Of a stretch of 64,000 bases of DNA, positions 1 to 11,041 are shown one piece after another (position 1 is the first letter of the stretch; every line of letters begins with the position of its first letter). The translations under genes and the position numbers were made by a program. The stretch spans positions 186,001 to 250,000 of the forward strand of contig CADCXC010000040.1 in NCBI GenBank assembly GCA_902806595.1, written 5' to 3'. The notes below the pieces were generated by a model. It was not told the origin of the DNA. It made no database searches and was given only the letters and a program-made list of their open reading frames with translations. Origin of the DNA: Pyrenopolyporus hunteri. Lineage: Eukaryota; Ascomycota; Sordariomycetes; Xylariales; Hypoxylaceae.

Positions 1-568
1 TGCCGGGATTAGTACGGTGCTTGGAGATGTAGTATTGTCCAAATTAAAAGCATTAGCGATATTGGTAAGAGCAGGTATATACCGGTAGAGTTGGGTTAGG
101 TCAGGGAAAAGGGGTGTTCTAGGTGTCTGTTCTTCATCCATACTCGATTATCCCGATACTCCGCTGATCCGATCCTCAGTATGTACGTGGGTAGATATAC
201 CGCCATGCCTCATTGTTCAATTGTCGCGTATGCTCATTTGTCGCGCTACCAATTATTCGCATCCTGCGACGTTAGAGTAGGCGATTCCTAGATTTAGGTC
301 GACCAAGTGAAGGCCCTCATACGATCCATTCTTCCCTTGACCTGGGGTATACCACCTTTATGTAAATATCCTTTGAAGCCCCAACTCCTTTGTCCGACCC
401 CTTTTGAGTATAAGGGGGGAGTGTGTCGAGTATTTGAGGGGCGCTTAATGCCGGCCAAGAGCCTGCGGAGAAGCCTGGGGAGAGCTACGTTGGCGATGCG
501 ATCGATGTGACGTCGGCTGCACGAATCCTGCATTACCTCCAACAACTGCCTTGCCAGCATTCCCACCC
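1..568. other. Upstream intergenic region
   Basis: No convincing gene. Two overlapping short open frames on opposite strands near 294-566 have no recognisable protein character. The last 150 bases before the oxygenase gene carry its probable core promoter. Confidence 0.5.
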
Positions 569-578
569 TATATAAATA
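569..578 (+). promoter_or_regulatory. Probable TATA box of the oxygenase gene
   Basis: TATATAAATA lies about 140 bases before the chosen ATG at 718, with a C/T-rich stretch in between, as is usual for fungal core promoters. Confidence 0.45.
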
Positions 579-717
579 TCGTGGAACCCTCTCCCCGCTC
601 TAGCCAAACCAGATCGCCCAACGCCAGCTTCGACCTCTCCCCCCTTTGAACAACGCGGATCGGGGAATTCCCTTTTAAGACGTCGTGCAACTATCTACCT
701 ATCTTAGACCACCCACC

Positions 718-1844
718 ATGCCTCACAGGGAAGAAGACCATACCGAATTCACCCCGGACTTATACCCGCCGTTCCCTTCCGATGTGCCTACGGTTTCGCT
801 AGAGGCCATCTCCCTATCTAAATTAATTGACGGAAATGCGGCGGAGCAAGACCGCGTCTTTGAAGCCTGTGTCGGGCGCGGCTTCTTCTACCTGGACCTA
901 GAGGGTTGCGCGGCGGGGGAGACGATCAGGAAGGGCGCAGAACAGATCGCGCTGGCGGGGGAGCGCGTGTTCCGGCTGCCGCTAACGGAGAAGATGGAGT
1001 ACCGGATGGCGAAGTCGCTGTTTGGGTATAAGCACGCGGGGGCGACCAGAACGGACAAAGCTGGCACCCCGGACACAGCCGAGTTCTTCAACGTCGGGAA
1101 GAATGACATGATCGTGCCTGATGAACGCATGGGTCGTCCGTGGCCGTCGCCTATCCTCGACGCAAAGCCGCTCTTTGCCGATTACGTCAAGACCGCACAT
1201 TCCGTAGGAATGACAATCATGGATATCCTCGCGCGGAAGCTCGGTATCGACCCGGCCGAGTTCAGAAACCGCCACAGGATCGAGGAGCCTTCGGGCGACC
1301 ACGTCCGCATCACGAGGGGTCCGCCGCGCGAGACGGACGAGATGCCCGAGATCCAGACTCCGTCGCATACCGATTTTGGGACGTAGGTGCTCTTTGTTCG
1401 GTTTCGCGTGTGACTATCATTAACGTGATCGTGCCCCGTAGCATTACCCTTCTAATGAATTGGCTCGGTGGGCTTCAGGTCTGGTCTGAGTCGGCGCGCA
1501 AGGTGCGACCGGGCGACGGCGAGCCGGACGTCCCGGGCGAATGGCTCTGGGTGAAGCCGAAGAGGGGCTGCGCTATCATCAATCTCGGCGACGCCGCCGT
1601 CAAGTTCACAAACGGTGTGCTATGTTCGGGTCGCCACCGCGTGATTCCGTCTCCCGGCGCGCAGGGTCGGTGGCCGCGCTACAGCATCGTCTACTTCGTC
1701 CGGCCCGAAGACCAGTGCGAAATGAAGACTCTCGAAGGGAAAGGAATCCCCATCAACCAGAAGGGCGAAGAAAGCGAAACACTGACGGCTAGGGAATGGA
1801 TATTTAGGCAAGCATCGGCACTAGGGAATCGCTTTGATAATTGA
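718..1844 (+). CDS. 2-oxoglutarate/Fe(II)-dependent oxygenase (isopenicillin N synthase-like)
   Basis: Two exons, 718-1382 and 1442-1844, give 355 residues. The 59-base intron has a GTAGGT donor and a CCGTAG acceptor. Splicing rebuilds the continuous motif HTDFGTITLLMNW, so the join is well supported. The start is the ATG in a CACCATG context; the frame is open further upstream but without another ATG. The N-terminal half is the DIOX_N-type region (VPTVSLEAISL, then FFYLDLEG). The 2OG-FeII domain shows the iron ligands H217 and D219 (HTD) and H287 (RHRVI), and the 2-oxoglutarate-binding R301-Y-S303. Such enzymes hydroxylate, desaturate or cyclise small molecules in the cytosol, often in secondary metabolism; the substrate cannot be read from the sequence. 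It converges on a Zn2Cys6 regulator gene, but no other biosynthetic gene is visible, so a pathway role is only a possibility. Confidence 0.9.
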
Positions 1845-2359
1845 TAAAAGAAGAGGGGAGGGCTTGACTCCTGTTTGGGTTGCCCTTGATGTATCTCGCT
1901 GTTGCAATTCAGGCTTACCTAGGCGTGTCCGGCGGATGAGGCTAGGCCGCCATTAGATTGAGGCCATGTTCCATTGATGCACCGGTCCTTGTCACTACAA
2001 ATTATCCGGGCCGGAGTGTAGGCAGTGGTGCCTGTATTCCTTTACGTGAGGGTTGCGAACGATTGCGCCGGTGGTTTAGCAGGAGATATACCAGCGAACC
2101 TTTCCGGACGACATTACGTGAATTGAGGGAAGTATCTAATTTATGAGGAAAACAAGTCCCGGGCTATATAAGTGACACCCGTAATATCCTCCAACGCCAT
2201 GTTAGTATGGTATTCGGTACCCTGAAAATCGCCTTAGACGCTCATCTTCGACAAACTTCTTTGCTTAGTCTCAGCACTTCCAGCGTGTTGGTCCCATCGA
2301 GGGCATACGGTACGATACAAATACGTGTTCAGCAGCCTTGATAAGGATACTCGCAGCGG
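1845..2359. other. Intergenic gap between convergent genes
   Basis: Holds the 3' ends of the oxygenase and transcription factor genes. I see no gene in it. Confidence 0.6.
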
Positions 2360-4945
2360 CTACCACTGCGAGAAGTTATCCGGCATCATGTTAGATCCAG
2401 TAGGCGCGTCTAACATGAAGTCGATACTGGTAAAGTTAAACAGCGGGTTCTGCATATACAACACAATTTATATCCGTTAGCACATGACAGCGACTGGGGC
2501 GAACGTAACAAACCGTGCTTTCGTATTCCCAGTCTTGATCCATCGTCATGATCGTATCAAAATTGAGCTGTGTATCGTCCATATCGTTGGCCTCGTTGAG
2601 TTGCGGATCGGCTTGCCGTTTAAGCAGCTCGAAGCTTTCTCTCAGAGCCTCAGTGCCAGTTTCGATAATGATGTCTGTGCACTCTGGGTGTTTCATGCCG
2701 CTCATTAACCCTTCCACTTTTACCAGTAGTACCGTCGTAAATAGATAGCCTTTGACATTATTTTCCCCGGCGAGGAGGCGGCGGTAGACCCAGCTGGCCG
2801 AGTCGCGTAAGATGTTAAGCAAATCCGTCCGGGGGGTCGGCGGACCCAGACCGTCCTCTTCCTGTAATTGGTTCTGCAGATCGAGACCGATGGCCATGGA
2901 CACTTGCGAGAGGATGCTCCTATAGAAGCCCGCTGAGCAAGTGGTGAGCCGCGCTAAATCATCTACCCCCACGGAATTTTGTGCTAGTTCGTCCGCCGAA
3001 GGTCGTAGGGGCCGAGGGCTCAGGGCGGCCGACGGATATACTGTACAGTATAGTTTCGTACCCGTTTCAACTACCGTCTTCCTCGAGAAAGCATAGGCCG
3101 GCTCGCTCATAGAAAGGCCAAAGTAGGGAAGATGAAGGGCTAGGAAGTATCGGCGGACGAGGAGGTCCAAGAAGCGTCGCTGGAATCCTGTCGGCTGCCG
3201 GCCGGCAAGATCGAACTGATGGAGATTTTGCGAGAGCGACTTGTACGCCGTCATCAGTTGACCATGCAGCCGGATAGTATCGTCATATGTGTTTTGCGTG
3301 CCGATTCCGTTGAGCGACCACGCGATGGCTAGGCGTTCCGAAAAGCTAGCGTGAAGCGCCAGTGGTATGGACATATCTGTAAATTTACTCGGCGGATTAG
3401 GCGTGATCGGCGTGTCTTCCTCGGTCAGTTCATCGTCGTCGCAATTGGCGGGAGCGCAGGTATCGTATTCCTCTGGACGGATGAGGGGAGGCCCTCCGGC
3501 CGTCATGCTGGCGTGTAATGCGATTTCGAGGGTTGTATTCCATAACCGCCGGCGCATTTCTGAGCGTAACGGGTTCGTTTTAGGGAGCTTCTTCGGGTCT
3601 CTGTGGAGGCCCATATACATAGCCGTACGTACGATTTGCCCTAGTAAAATCCAGATCATGTCATGGCCAGAGCAGGCCGTTTCTTGTGCGAGACAGAGAA
3701 GCAGCATGACTTGCAGGCCGGAGATGGTCAGCCTCGACTTTGGGACAGGGGATATGAGCCAGCATTGAGCTTCGTATACCCATTGCATAGCAAGCTTGCG
3801 CATTGTGAATTGATCGTCATAAACCGCGCTACCAATTGCTAGGACGAGCTGAAGCTGGATCACAAAGGAAGTGTCGGCCGACTCGGGCGACAGCCAGAAT
3901 TTCTCGTATTCTTTTCTAAATGTGGGAATGTGCAGTACCCGGAAGACGCTCTCCGTCGTTCTGAGGTAGCCCTCTACGAGCTTGTCCGAGATTTCTCGTG
4001 ATGGCATGTTTGCGCCGAACTTAAAGTTCGGCTCAGGGGCTCGTTGGGCCTTGATGGTCCGGGCAAGCGATTTACATTTATTCACCATCAATATGGGCTC
4101 TGACTTTTTATCTCGACACTGCTTGTCGAACATTTCTAGGACGGACTTGAACTAAGGAGGGGTAAGTGGTCTAGATATCGACGTACGACTATGTGCTTAC
4201 TATTCCGGGGGATGAGGGTGGCTGTCAGAGTAAAGGCGACGAAGAAGGAAGAAAATAGAAAGAGAGAAGGGGGTGAGGGACAGGTAGGGGGTGGGGGGAA
4301 GAAACAAGAGAGCAGCTAGCGTACGTTTCCGATTTGATTCATCCAATGGCTCTGGCCCAGGTACCTTGTTTTAGTCATGACGCTCTTATTCATGGTGTAT
4401 AAGTCACCCGCAAGGTAGCTAGGGTAGCTGGCCACAAGGTCGGGGTTTGTGGGCGCGGCTGAGTTTCGCGTGATGTTTGTCCGGGCCGGACGGTTCTCCG
4501 TAGACTCCTCTAGGCGGCGCTCAAGTTCATTGATTCGGTCCAGCAGCGACTTCACGTCGAAGGATGGTTCATGTGCCTGAGAAGATGATGAGCCAATGGG
4601 CGTGGAGCCATTCAAGGAAAGAGTTGAGTAGTCCTCGTTTAACCCTTCTCCAGCCGGGTGACCTAACCCGTTGGCCACGGGGGAGATAGCCACGCCGGGA
4701 TCGGCGCCTGAGGCCGCATCGGGTGGCTGATGTGGGCCGACTGTAGTAGAAGTGATATCCGAGTGTCTCGGCAATGCCGCGCCTTGAGGCTCATATACGC
4801 AGGTCCTATGCTTAGACCGGACACAGGCGCCGCATGGCAAGTTGCGATCACAGCGGATCTTTGATCTCCGACAGCTAACACACGAAAGAGCTGGACGGCG
4901 CCGGCGACGGTCGGTCTTTAACTTCGGCGCCTCATCCATAGCCAC
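2360..4945 (-). CDS. Zn2Cys6 fungal transcription factor
   Basis: Three exons on the minus strand, 4945-4325, 4151-2514 and 2449-2360, give 782 residues. The first intron (173 bases) joins SHWMNQIGN to FKSVLEMF. The second (64 bases, GTTTGT donor, GCTAAC branch, TGCAG acceptor) adds a 29-residue tail ending NFSQW that a simple open-frame reading would miss. The N-terminal zinc cluster has the standard spacing C22-x2-C25-x6-C32-x5-C38-x2-C41-x7-C49, after a basic stretch of five arginines. A short leucine-rich coil follows (LLDRINELERRLEE). The second exon carries the fungal_trans middle homology region, starting near RVLHIPTFRKEYEKFW. It is a nuclear DNA-binding regulator whose target genes are unknown. 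The convergent oxygenase gene is the nearest candidate target, but this is a guess from position only. Confidence 0.92.
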
Positions 4946-5089
4946 ATGAGTCTAGCTTGTGAAGGTGCGGAAAGGGAGGTAAGGGAGAAAGAAAAGTAAG
5001 CTTGGGTGGCTGACATCCGGTCTCGATCTAATCTTATCAATCTGAGTTCGCTGAATAAGGAGACCCTTGTCTGGATCACGTGCCTGTAG

Positions 5090-5145
5090 GTACCTAAGCA
5101 GGTAGGTATATACCTAGGTACCTATGTATACCTAGGCACTTATCC
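5090..5145. repeat. Palindromic TACCTAGGTA repeat cluster
   Basis: Imperfect alternation of GGTA, CCTA and TAGG tetramers, including the self-complementary core TACCTAGGTA. The same motif recurs in most long gaps of this window. Confidence 0.7.
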
Positions 5146-5825
5146 ACCCCCCGGCGTGGCTCTCGCGTTGGACAATGTTAAAAGTCCGATTGTTTTTGGT
5201 TCGGCCGAGTTGGAGGCGAACGCCGAACCGATGAATAATACGCTAGGTGGCGGTGGCTCTTAACTGCATAAAATCCGATGTGGGCACGACGGGGTCGGGG
5301 GTATCTAGATTCTGCGATTCTATTATATAAAAGGGGGCGGGGACTATTTATTACTAACCTGGAAATTTCTAAGACGTTAAGCCCAAGTTCCCAAAATCAT
5401 TATATTCCATGCTATAAGAAACTCCTACATACGACAAACTCCTGAATTCTAGCACCACTGTCTCTGTATTTACCCGCCTATTCATTAGGCGAGGCAGGTA
5501 TGGAGAGGGCTCGATTATCGAGAAGGGCTATCATAAGGAATAATGGTTAAGCGTAACTAGGATGGGCTGCAATGGATGAGGGCCGGTCGGCCTGCCCTCT
5601 CGACGAACTATAATGAAGGTTATCACATTTATTCAATTCGGAAGTTCGATGGATTGCGGGTATTTGCGGGATTCGTAAATGTGAGTTAATGGGTATTGGG
5701 TCTCTCGCAGGTAATAGCGGTGTTGGAAGGAAGATAACGAACGATTCGTCGGATACCTCGACTTATCAGTAACTCGATTAAGATAGTGGCAACGAAGGGG
5801 CTCATAGAAGCGACGCGTTAAACTG

Positions 5826-5985
5826 AACTGAGTACCTGGTACCTAGGTAGGTAGGTGGTTCATAAACCGTGAAGTCACCTTCGTGAATTCAGATAGTTGC
5901 TGCGGATACTGGATTATTGCTTGCTTGGGTACCTACCTAGGCACTTACCTACCTCCTAGGTAGGTATCTAGGTAGGTATATACTC
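5826..5985. repeat. Palindromic TACCTAGGTA repeat clusters
   Basis: Two tracts, near 5830-5862 and 5927-5985, of the same TAGG/CCTA tetranucleotide family, separated by ordinary sequence. Confidence 0.65.
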
Positions 5986-6488
5986 GCGAGGTCTGCAACT
6001 TATAGCGAAGACTAAAACGCTTATGAACATGAACACGAAGACGACCTCGCGACGACGGGAGCGTACATCTCACACGTATGCTTAGTTCTTACCCATTTCA
6101 ACCAGTTCCCGCACTCTATCCCTACCTTTTACGTTTTACCATTAGAAAAATATCAGAGGTGCCTATTGCTTTTCACAAACGTCTACCTCTTATCTTTTCC
6201 GTGATAAGCATATCGTCCGTCGAATATTTGCACCTTCTCAATACCCGTTTAACCTTGCGGCATTCGGTAACATACCTACCTAGGTATATAATATCATTCT
6301 ACCTTCGGTGGGCTAACTGCTCGAGTTTACTTCCTTCATTTTTACTACGAAATAACTAAAGTCTTCAGTTGCTATTTGCGGACATAGCAGGTGTATAATA
6401 CCTTCATTGCCACGTGCCCCCGCACCGACACCACCGAAGGCTCAAGTTAAGATCGCCAGACTCAACACCAGCAAAAATATTCGATACC

Positions 6489-7055
6489 ATGGCGTCTAAG
6501 ACGGGATATAACGAGGAGGATCCCGTAACGGGCATCCGGCTCTCTGCTCGAGAGCTAGAAATCATTGCTAAAGTCTGGCAGAGCTTTGAAGAGCCTCCAA
6601 AGGTAAGAGTGTTACGATACTGTGTAGGAAAGAACCCCCCCCAATCACCATCTCGTTACCATCTCATCCCCCGTCCCCCATCCCATACCTACCAGTCTCA
6701 TTAGCCTCTCCCTAAGTCTCGTTATGTATTACTCCTTGCGCAAAACCGCAGCTTACACAACCGGACTTGTGACACTGGTTGACTAGATATCCAGATCAAC
6801 TGGCAGAAACTTGCCGATACCGCGAATTTCAAGAACGTCTCGAGTGCCCGAGCATGCTTCGCCCCCATTAAGCGAAAGCTCATCCGAGCCGCGGAAGGGA
6901 CCACCGAGGCCGAGCCCAAAAAATCCAGCACGTCTACCAATAACGGTGGAAAACGTAAAGCCACCACCCAGAAGACTCTCGGCGCTAGGAAGAAGGCCAA
7001 GACGACTGAACCGATTTCTCCTAGCACTGAGCCTGACGAGGACGGCGGGAACTAG
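6489..7055 (+). CDS. Small basic protein, unknown function
   Basis: Two exons, 6489-6602 and 6795-7055, give 124 residues. The 192-base intron has a GTAAGA donor and a TATCCAG acceptor, in phase 0, joining EEPPK to INWQKLAD. The ATG is in an ACCATGG context. The N-terminal half (RLSARELEIIAKVWQSF, INWQKLADTANFKN, ARACFAPIKRKL) reads as three helices with spaced tryptophans, reminiscent of a SANT/Myb-like or histone-fold-associated small domain found in fungal nuclear proteins. The C-terminal half is Lys/Thr/Ser-rich and disordered (NNGGKRKATTQKTLGARKKAK), typical of a nuclear, DNA- or chromatin-associated protein. No catalytic motif is seen. The family name is uncertain; the gene structure is well supported. 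Confidence 0.75.
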
Positions 7056-7604
7056 TACCAAGACAAGGGATGGTATCGGAGCACCAGGTCGCTTGGGACT
7101 AAGGTGGAAAGATAATGGAGACCTAGCATAAGGTAGTCAATAACACTATACGCTCCGACATATGGATTCGGCCGTTAGCAGGATGCCTCAACAACTGGAA
7201 GGGCCCGTTGCTCCGGTTTCGAGCACGGCATATTCCCTTTTTCTTTCCCTTTTTTTCCTTTTTTTTCTTCTCGGCTACACATGAATTTCCCGTTTCTTTT
7301 CTGGAAGTTTTCCCTACACGGTATGAGATGAGATACTCCGTCCCCACTAGATGCGCGGTTCGATTACGTGATTGCCGATGGGCTTTGCTGGGTTAACGTG
7401 GTTTTCCTATTCCTCACGATGGAACAGAACTCTCGCCGACATTGAGGAGAATGCTTAACTCCCTATGGACTTATCTGGGAATTATGAATCAAGAGCCTAA
7501 GTAGACAAGCCGTAGTAACAGGTTTATGGCGGACATCTGTCCTATTTTTTAGTTCATGCGCGTATTCGTGTGCGTACCTACCGTAGCGGAAATGGATGGG
7601 GAGA
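7056..7604. other. Intergenic gap before the AT-rich block
   Basis: Contains a pyrimidine-rich tract near 7226-7275 (runs of T broken by C). Base composition is normal up to about 7600 and then drops sharply in G+C. No gene seen. Confidence 0.5.
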
Positions 7605-8205
7605 AATAACGGTTATTTACTTAACAATTATCCGATTATATCATAACCATAATTTAAAATTCTACGATTACTTAAAAAATAACGGTTACTTTAATAATAA
7701 AGGTTAAAAAATAAATGATTTTAATTAATCGAATTTTTAATTATAAATTAAAAAAAATTATTTAAAAAATTTAAAAAATATAAATTTCGAATTTATAATT
7801 TTATTATATATATTTTATATTTATAATAATTAAATTAATTTAAAATTAAATAATTAATTTAAATTTCGATTATAAAAATTTAATATTTTTATATTATATA
7901 TATATAAAATTAAAATTTTTATAATTTATTTTTTTCGATTAATTAAATTAAAAATATATATTTAATATATATTTATTTATAATATTTTATAATTTTAATA
8001 ACGTTTTTTTTAAATAATTATTATTTATATTATATAATATTTTTTAAAATCGAAAAATTTATTAATAATAATAATTATTTATTATTAAAATCGTTACTTT
8101 AAATTATTTAATTTCGTTATAATATTTATTAAATATTTAAATATATATATATATTTATTTACGTTCGAAAATAAATAATTATAAAAAATATTATTTTTAA
8201 AGTTA
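7605..8205. repeat. RIP-degraded AT-rich sequence, origin unknown
   Basis: About 600 bases of near-pure A/T with no usable reading frame. Remaining C and G sit almost only in CpG pairs, as in the neighbouring element. It lies outside the inverted repeats of that element, so it is probably a second, older repeat copy or a remnant into which the other inserted. A short palindrome, AAATAACGGTTATTT, marks its left edge near 7605. Confidence 0.55.
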
Positions 8206-8248
8206 AATTTAACGGGAAAATAATCGACTTTTAAAATAATTAACTTTT
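8206..8248 (+). repeat. Left terminal inverted repeat
   Basis: Matches the reverse complement of 10097-10139 with four differences over about 43 positions. At all four the left copy has A where the right has G, as expected for C-to-T mutation on the opposite strand. It contains TAATCGACTTTTAAA. Confidence 0.8.
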
Positions 8249-10096
8249 TTAATAAAATTTATATAAATTTAATTTTTTTAAATTTAACGCGATATATTTA
8301 AAAATTAAAAATAAATTATTAATTTTTAATTAATTAAAAAATTTTTTAATTATTATTTTAAATATAAATTTTTAAAATTTACCGTTATTATATTTTTATT
8401 AATTTTAATCGAATTAAATTTTTTTTTATTTATAATTTAACGTATATTATATTTTTAATTTAATAAAAAAAAATTTAAATTAAAAATAATTTTAATGCGT
8501 TTTTTTAATTTTTATCGATTAATTAATTTTTTTAAATTATCGTATTTAATTTTAATAATAATTAATTATAACGTAATTAAATTAATAATTTTTTTTATTT
8601 TTTTAAAAAAAAAACGTTTAATTAATTTTTTAAATTTAATTTAAAAAAATTTTTATATAATTATTATAACGTTAATAAATTTTTTAAAAATAATTAATTA
8701 ATTAAAAAATTCGAATACGATAAAATTAATCGAAACGAATATAATTTATAAATTTAATTAATTTTTATTATTTTATAAAATAAAACGTAATTTAAAAATT
8801 TTTTCGCGATTTATTAATTAAAATTTTATATTAAATTACGTATTAATTATATTTTTAAAAGTAAAAATTAATTATTTCGTACGATAATAAAAATATAAAA
8901 AGTTAATTTTTTTTATTCGATTTAAAACGTAATTATTAATTAATTCGTTTTTTAAAAATAATTAATAACGACGTTTTAATTAATTAAAAATATTTACGTT
9001 TAAAAGTTATAATACGTAAATATTATATAATAATAAAAAAAAAATTATATTTTAATTTAAAAAATAATTTATATAAACTTTTTTAATTAATAATTTTCGT
9101 ATTTATTTAAAATAAATAACTTTTTTTTAAAAAAGTTTTATAATATCGTATCGAAAATAAATAATTTTTTTAATTAATAAAAAATAATTTTATTATTAAT
9201 TTATTTATTTTCGAAAATCGTAAATCGTTATTTATTAAAAATAATTAATTTTTTTTTAAATTATTAAATTTAAACGTTTTTATTTTTAAAAATAATTAAA
9301 AATAATAACGTTATTTTATTAATTAAAATATTTTTTAAAATAATAATTTATATATACGATTTATTATTTTAATAAAAAATCGTTTTTTTTTTAATTAATC
9401 GATTATTAAATTATTTAATTTACATTTTTTTTAAATTTTTATTTTATTAACGTTATAATAATTTAATTAAAAAATTTATTAAATAATATTAAATTTTATA
9501 TAATCGAAAAAAATATTAATTACTTTCGAAATTACCTTTTTCGTTTTAATAATATTAAATAAAACGATTAAAAATATTTTAATTAATTTATTTCGAATTA
9601 AAAATATTCGAATTTAATTTTTTTTAAAAAATTTATAATTTTTATTAATTCGAAATATTTATATTATTAAATTTCGAATTTAAAAATATATTAAAAATTA
9701 AATTTAATACGTTTTAATTTTTTATTTAATTAATTAATTTAAATTTTTAATATTTTAAAAAACGTTATTATATTACGTAAGTTTTTTAATTAAAATAATA
9801 ACTTTTAATTTATTCGATTAAAATAAATTTCAAAATAATTTAATTAAAAACGATTTAATAAAAAAATATATTATAACGTACGATTTTTATAATTTTTTTA
9901 AACGTTAATTTGTTATAATTATATATACGAATTATTTTTAAAAAAATAAAAATTTTTAATTAATTAAAAAATAACGTAAAAAATATAATATAAAAATAAA
10001 AAATTTAAAAAAATTAAAATAAAAATTATATCGAATATATAATAAAAATAAATAATATTTTATAAAATTTTACTTTTTAATTAATCTTTTTTTATT

Positions 10097-10139
10097 AAAA
10101 GTCAACTACTTTAAAAGTCGATTATTTCCCCGTTAAATT
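10097..10139 (-). repeat. Right terminal inverted repeat
   Basis: The less mutated end. Read inward it holds the imperfect direct repeat TCGACTTTTAAA / TTGACTTTTAAT, a possible transposase-binding repeat. Confidence 0.8.
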
Positions 10140-10141
10140 TA

Positions 10142-11041
10142 TTCCTAACTCCCGAGTTAATAAGTACCTAACCGGGGGCCTACCCACTTATATACCTACC
10201 TAGGTACCTAGGTACCTATATATACCCCTCTAGAATGGTGACACGGGGTGGTACAAAGTGGCACGAAATCTTCACTGTGCGGGGTCCGGATCTCAACGTT
10301 TTCAGTGGCTGCAGGCGGGACGGGTAGTGACTTAAACTTTGTCCGGCAGATCATATGTTAGGTAACCAGCCACTTCCCGCTGTCAAACGGAAACAGTCCG
10401 GTCGCAGGTTACGCCTTCCTTTACGTAAGGTACCTACCTGGGCACCTATATAAGCCTCTGAACGGAAGGGGGGAGCCGAGGCTCATGACCTTCCAAGCGC
10501 CAACAACGAGGAAGGCAGAGCAGGTGGTGCCTCCTGACGAATGTAACGGGCAGAACGTGCCCATTCTTCTGGGACTTTTCCCCACTGAACCCACCTTTTG
10601 TCCTACGGACCCTTTGCACAGTATGCGCGAAGTACAAATCCGGGCCCCATTTTTTTATCGACCAACCAATTAAATATTATTTATTTTTCCTTCTTTTCTT
10701 CATCTCGCAGCTTGTCTTGAACATCTCCCATGCCCTTCTTCTCCATACTTTCTCCATGCCTCCTCCATACCTCCTTCGTGTTTGCCGTATAGTCACAACT
10801 TCCCTAGTCCTAATGCATGATGTAGATCATACTGCCTTTTCCTTATAATTTGTAGTCTCCCGGCTTCCTCATCGGCCCACTCGTGTGCTGAGCCTATCAC
10901 ATCGCAAGGACTAGATTCTGAATGGATATTCTGCCCTCTTTGGCCTCGAACGGTTCCAGGCTGATAGGTGTCTGTACATAGTAGTTTATTGCTTTGTTTG
11001 AGACTCATCCGGTCCGGTTCTAATAGTCGAAAGCCGTGGTG
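10142..11041. other. Intergenic region upstream of SulP transporter
   Basis: Starts with TAGG-type repeats (10183-10227, again near 10430-10450). The rest is presumed promoter and 5' leader of the transporter. Small open frames here show no protein character. Confidence 0.5.

Larger units (their letters stand above)
4946..6488. other. Intergenic region with TAGG-type repeats
   Basis: About 1.5 kb between two divergent genes. It contains the promoters of both and two clusters of TACCTAGGTA-like repeats (5090-5145 and 5826-5985). The open frame near 6078-6359 has no start context or family resemblance and is not called. Confidence 0.5.
8206..10139. mobile_element. RIP-inactivated DNA transposon with TIRs and TA flanks
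   Basis: The two ends are inverted copies of about 43 bases, beginning AATTTAACGGG, and each is bordered by the dinucleotide TA (8204-8205 and 10140-10141). Element length is 1934 bases. TA target duplication, size and TIR length fit a Tc1/mariner/pogo (Fot1-like) element; this class assignment is inference, because the interior is too mutated to read a transposase. The interior is almost pure A/T and C is retained mainly before G. The right end abuts normal-composition DNA directly, whereas the left end lies in other AT-rich sequence. Confidence 0.7.
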
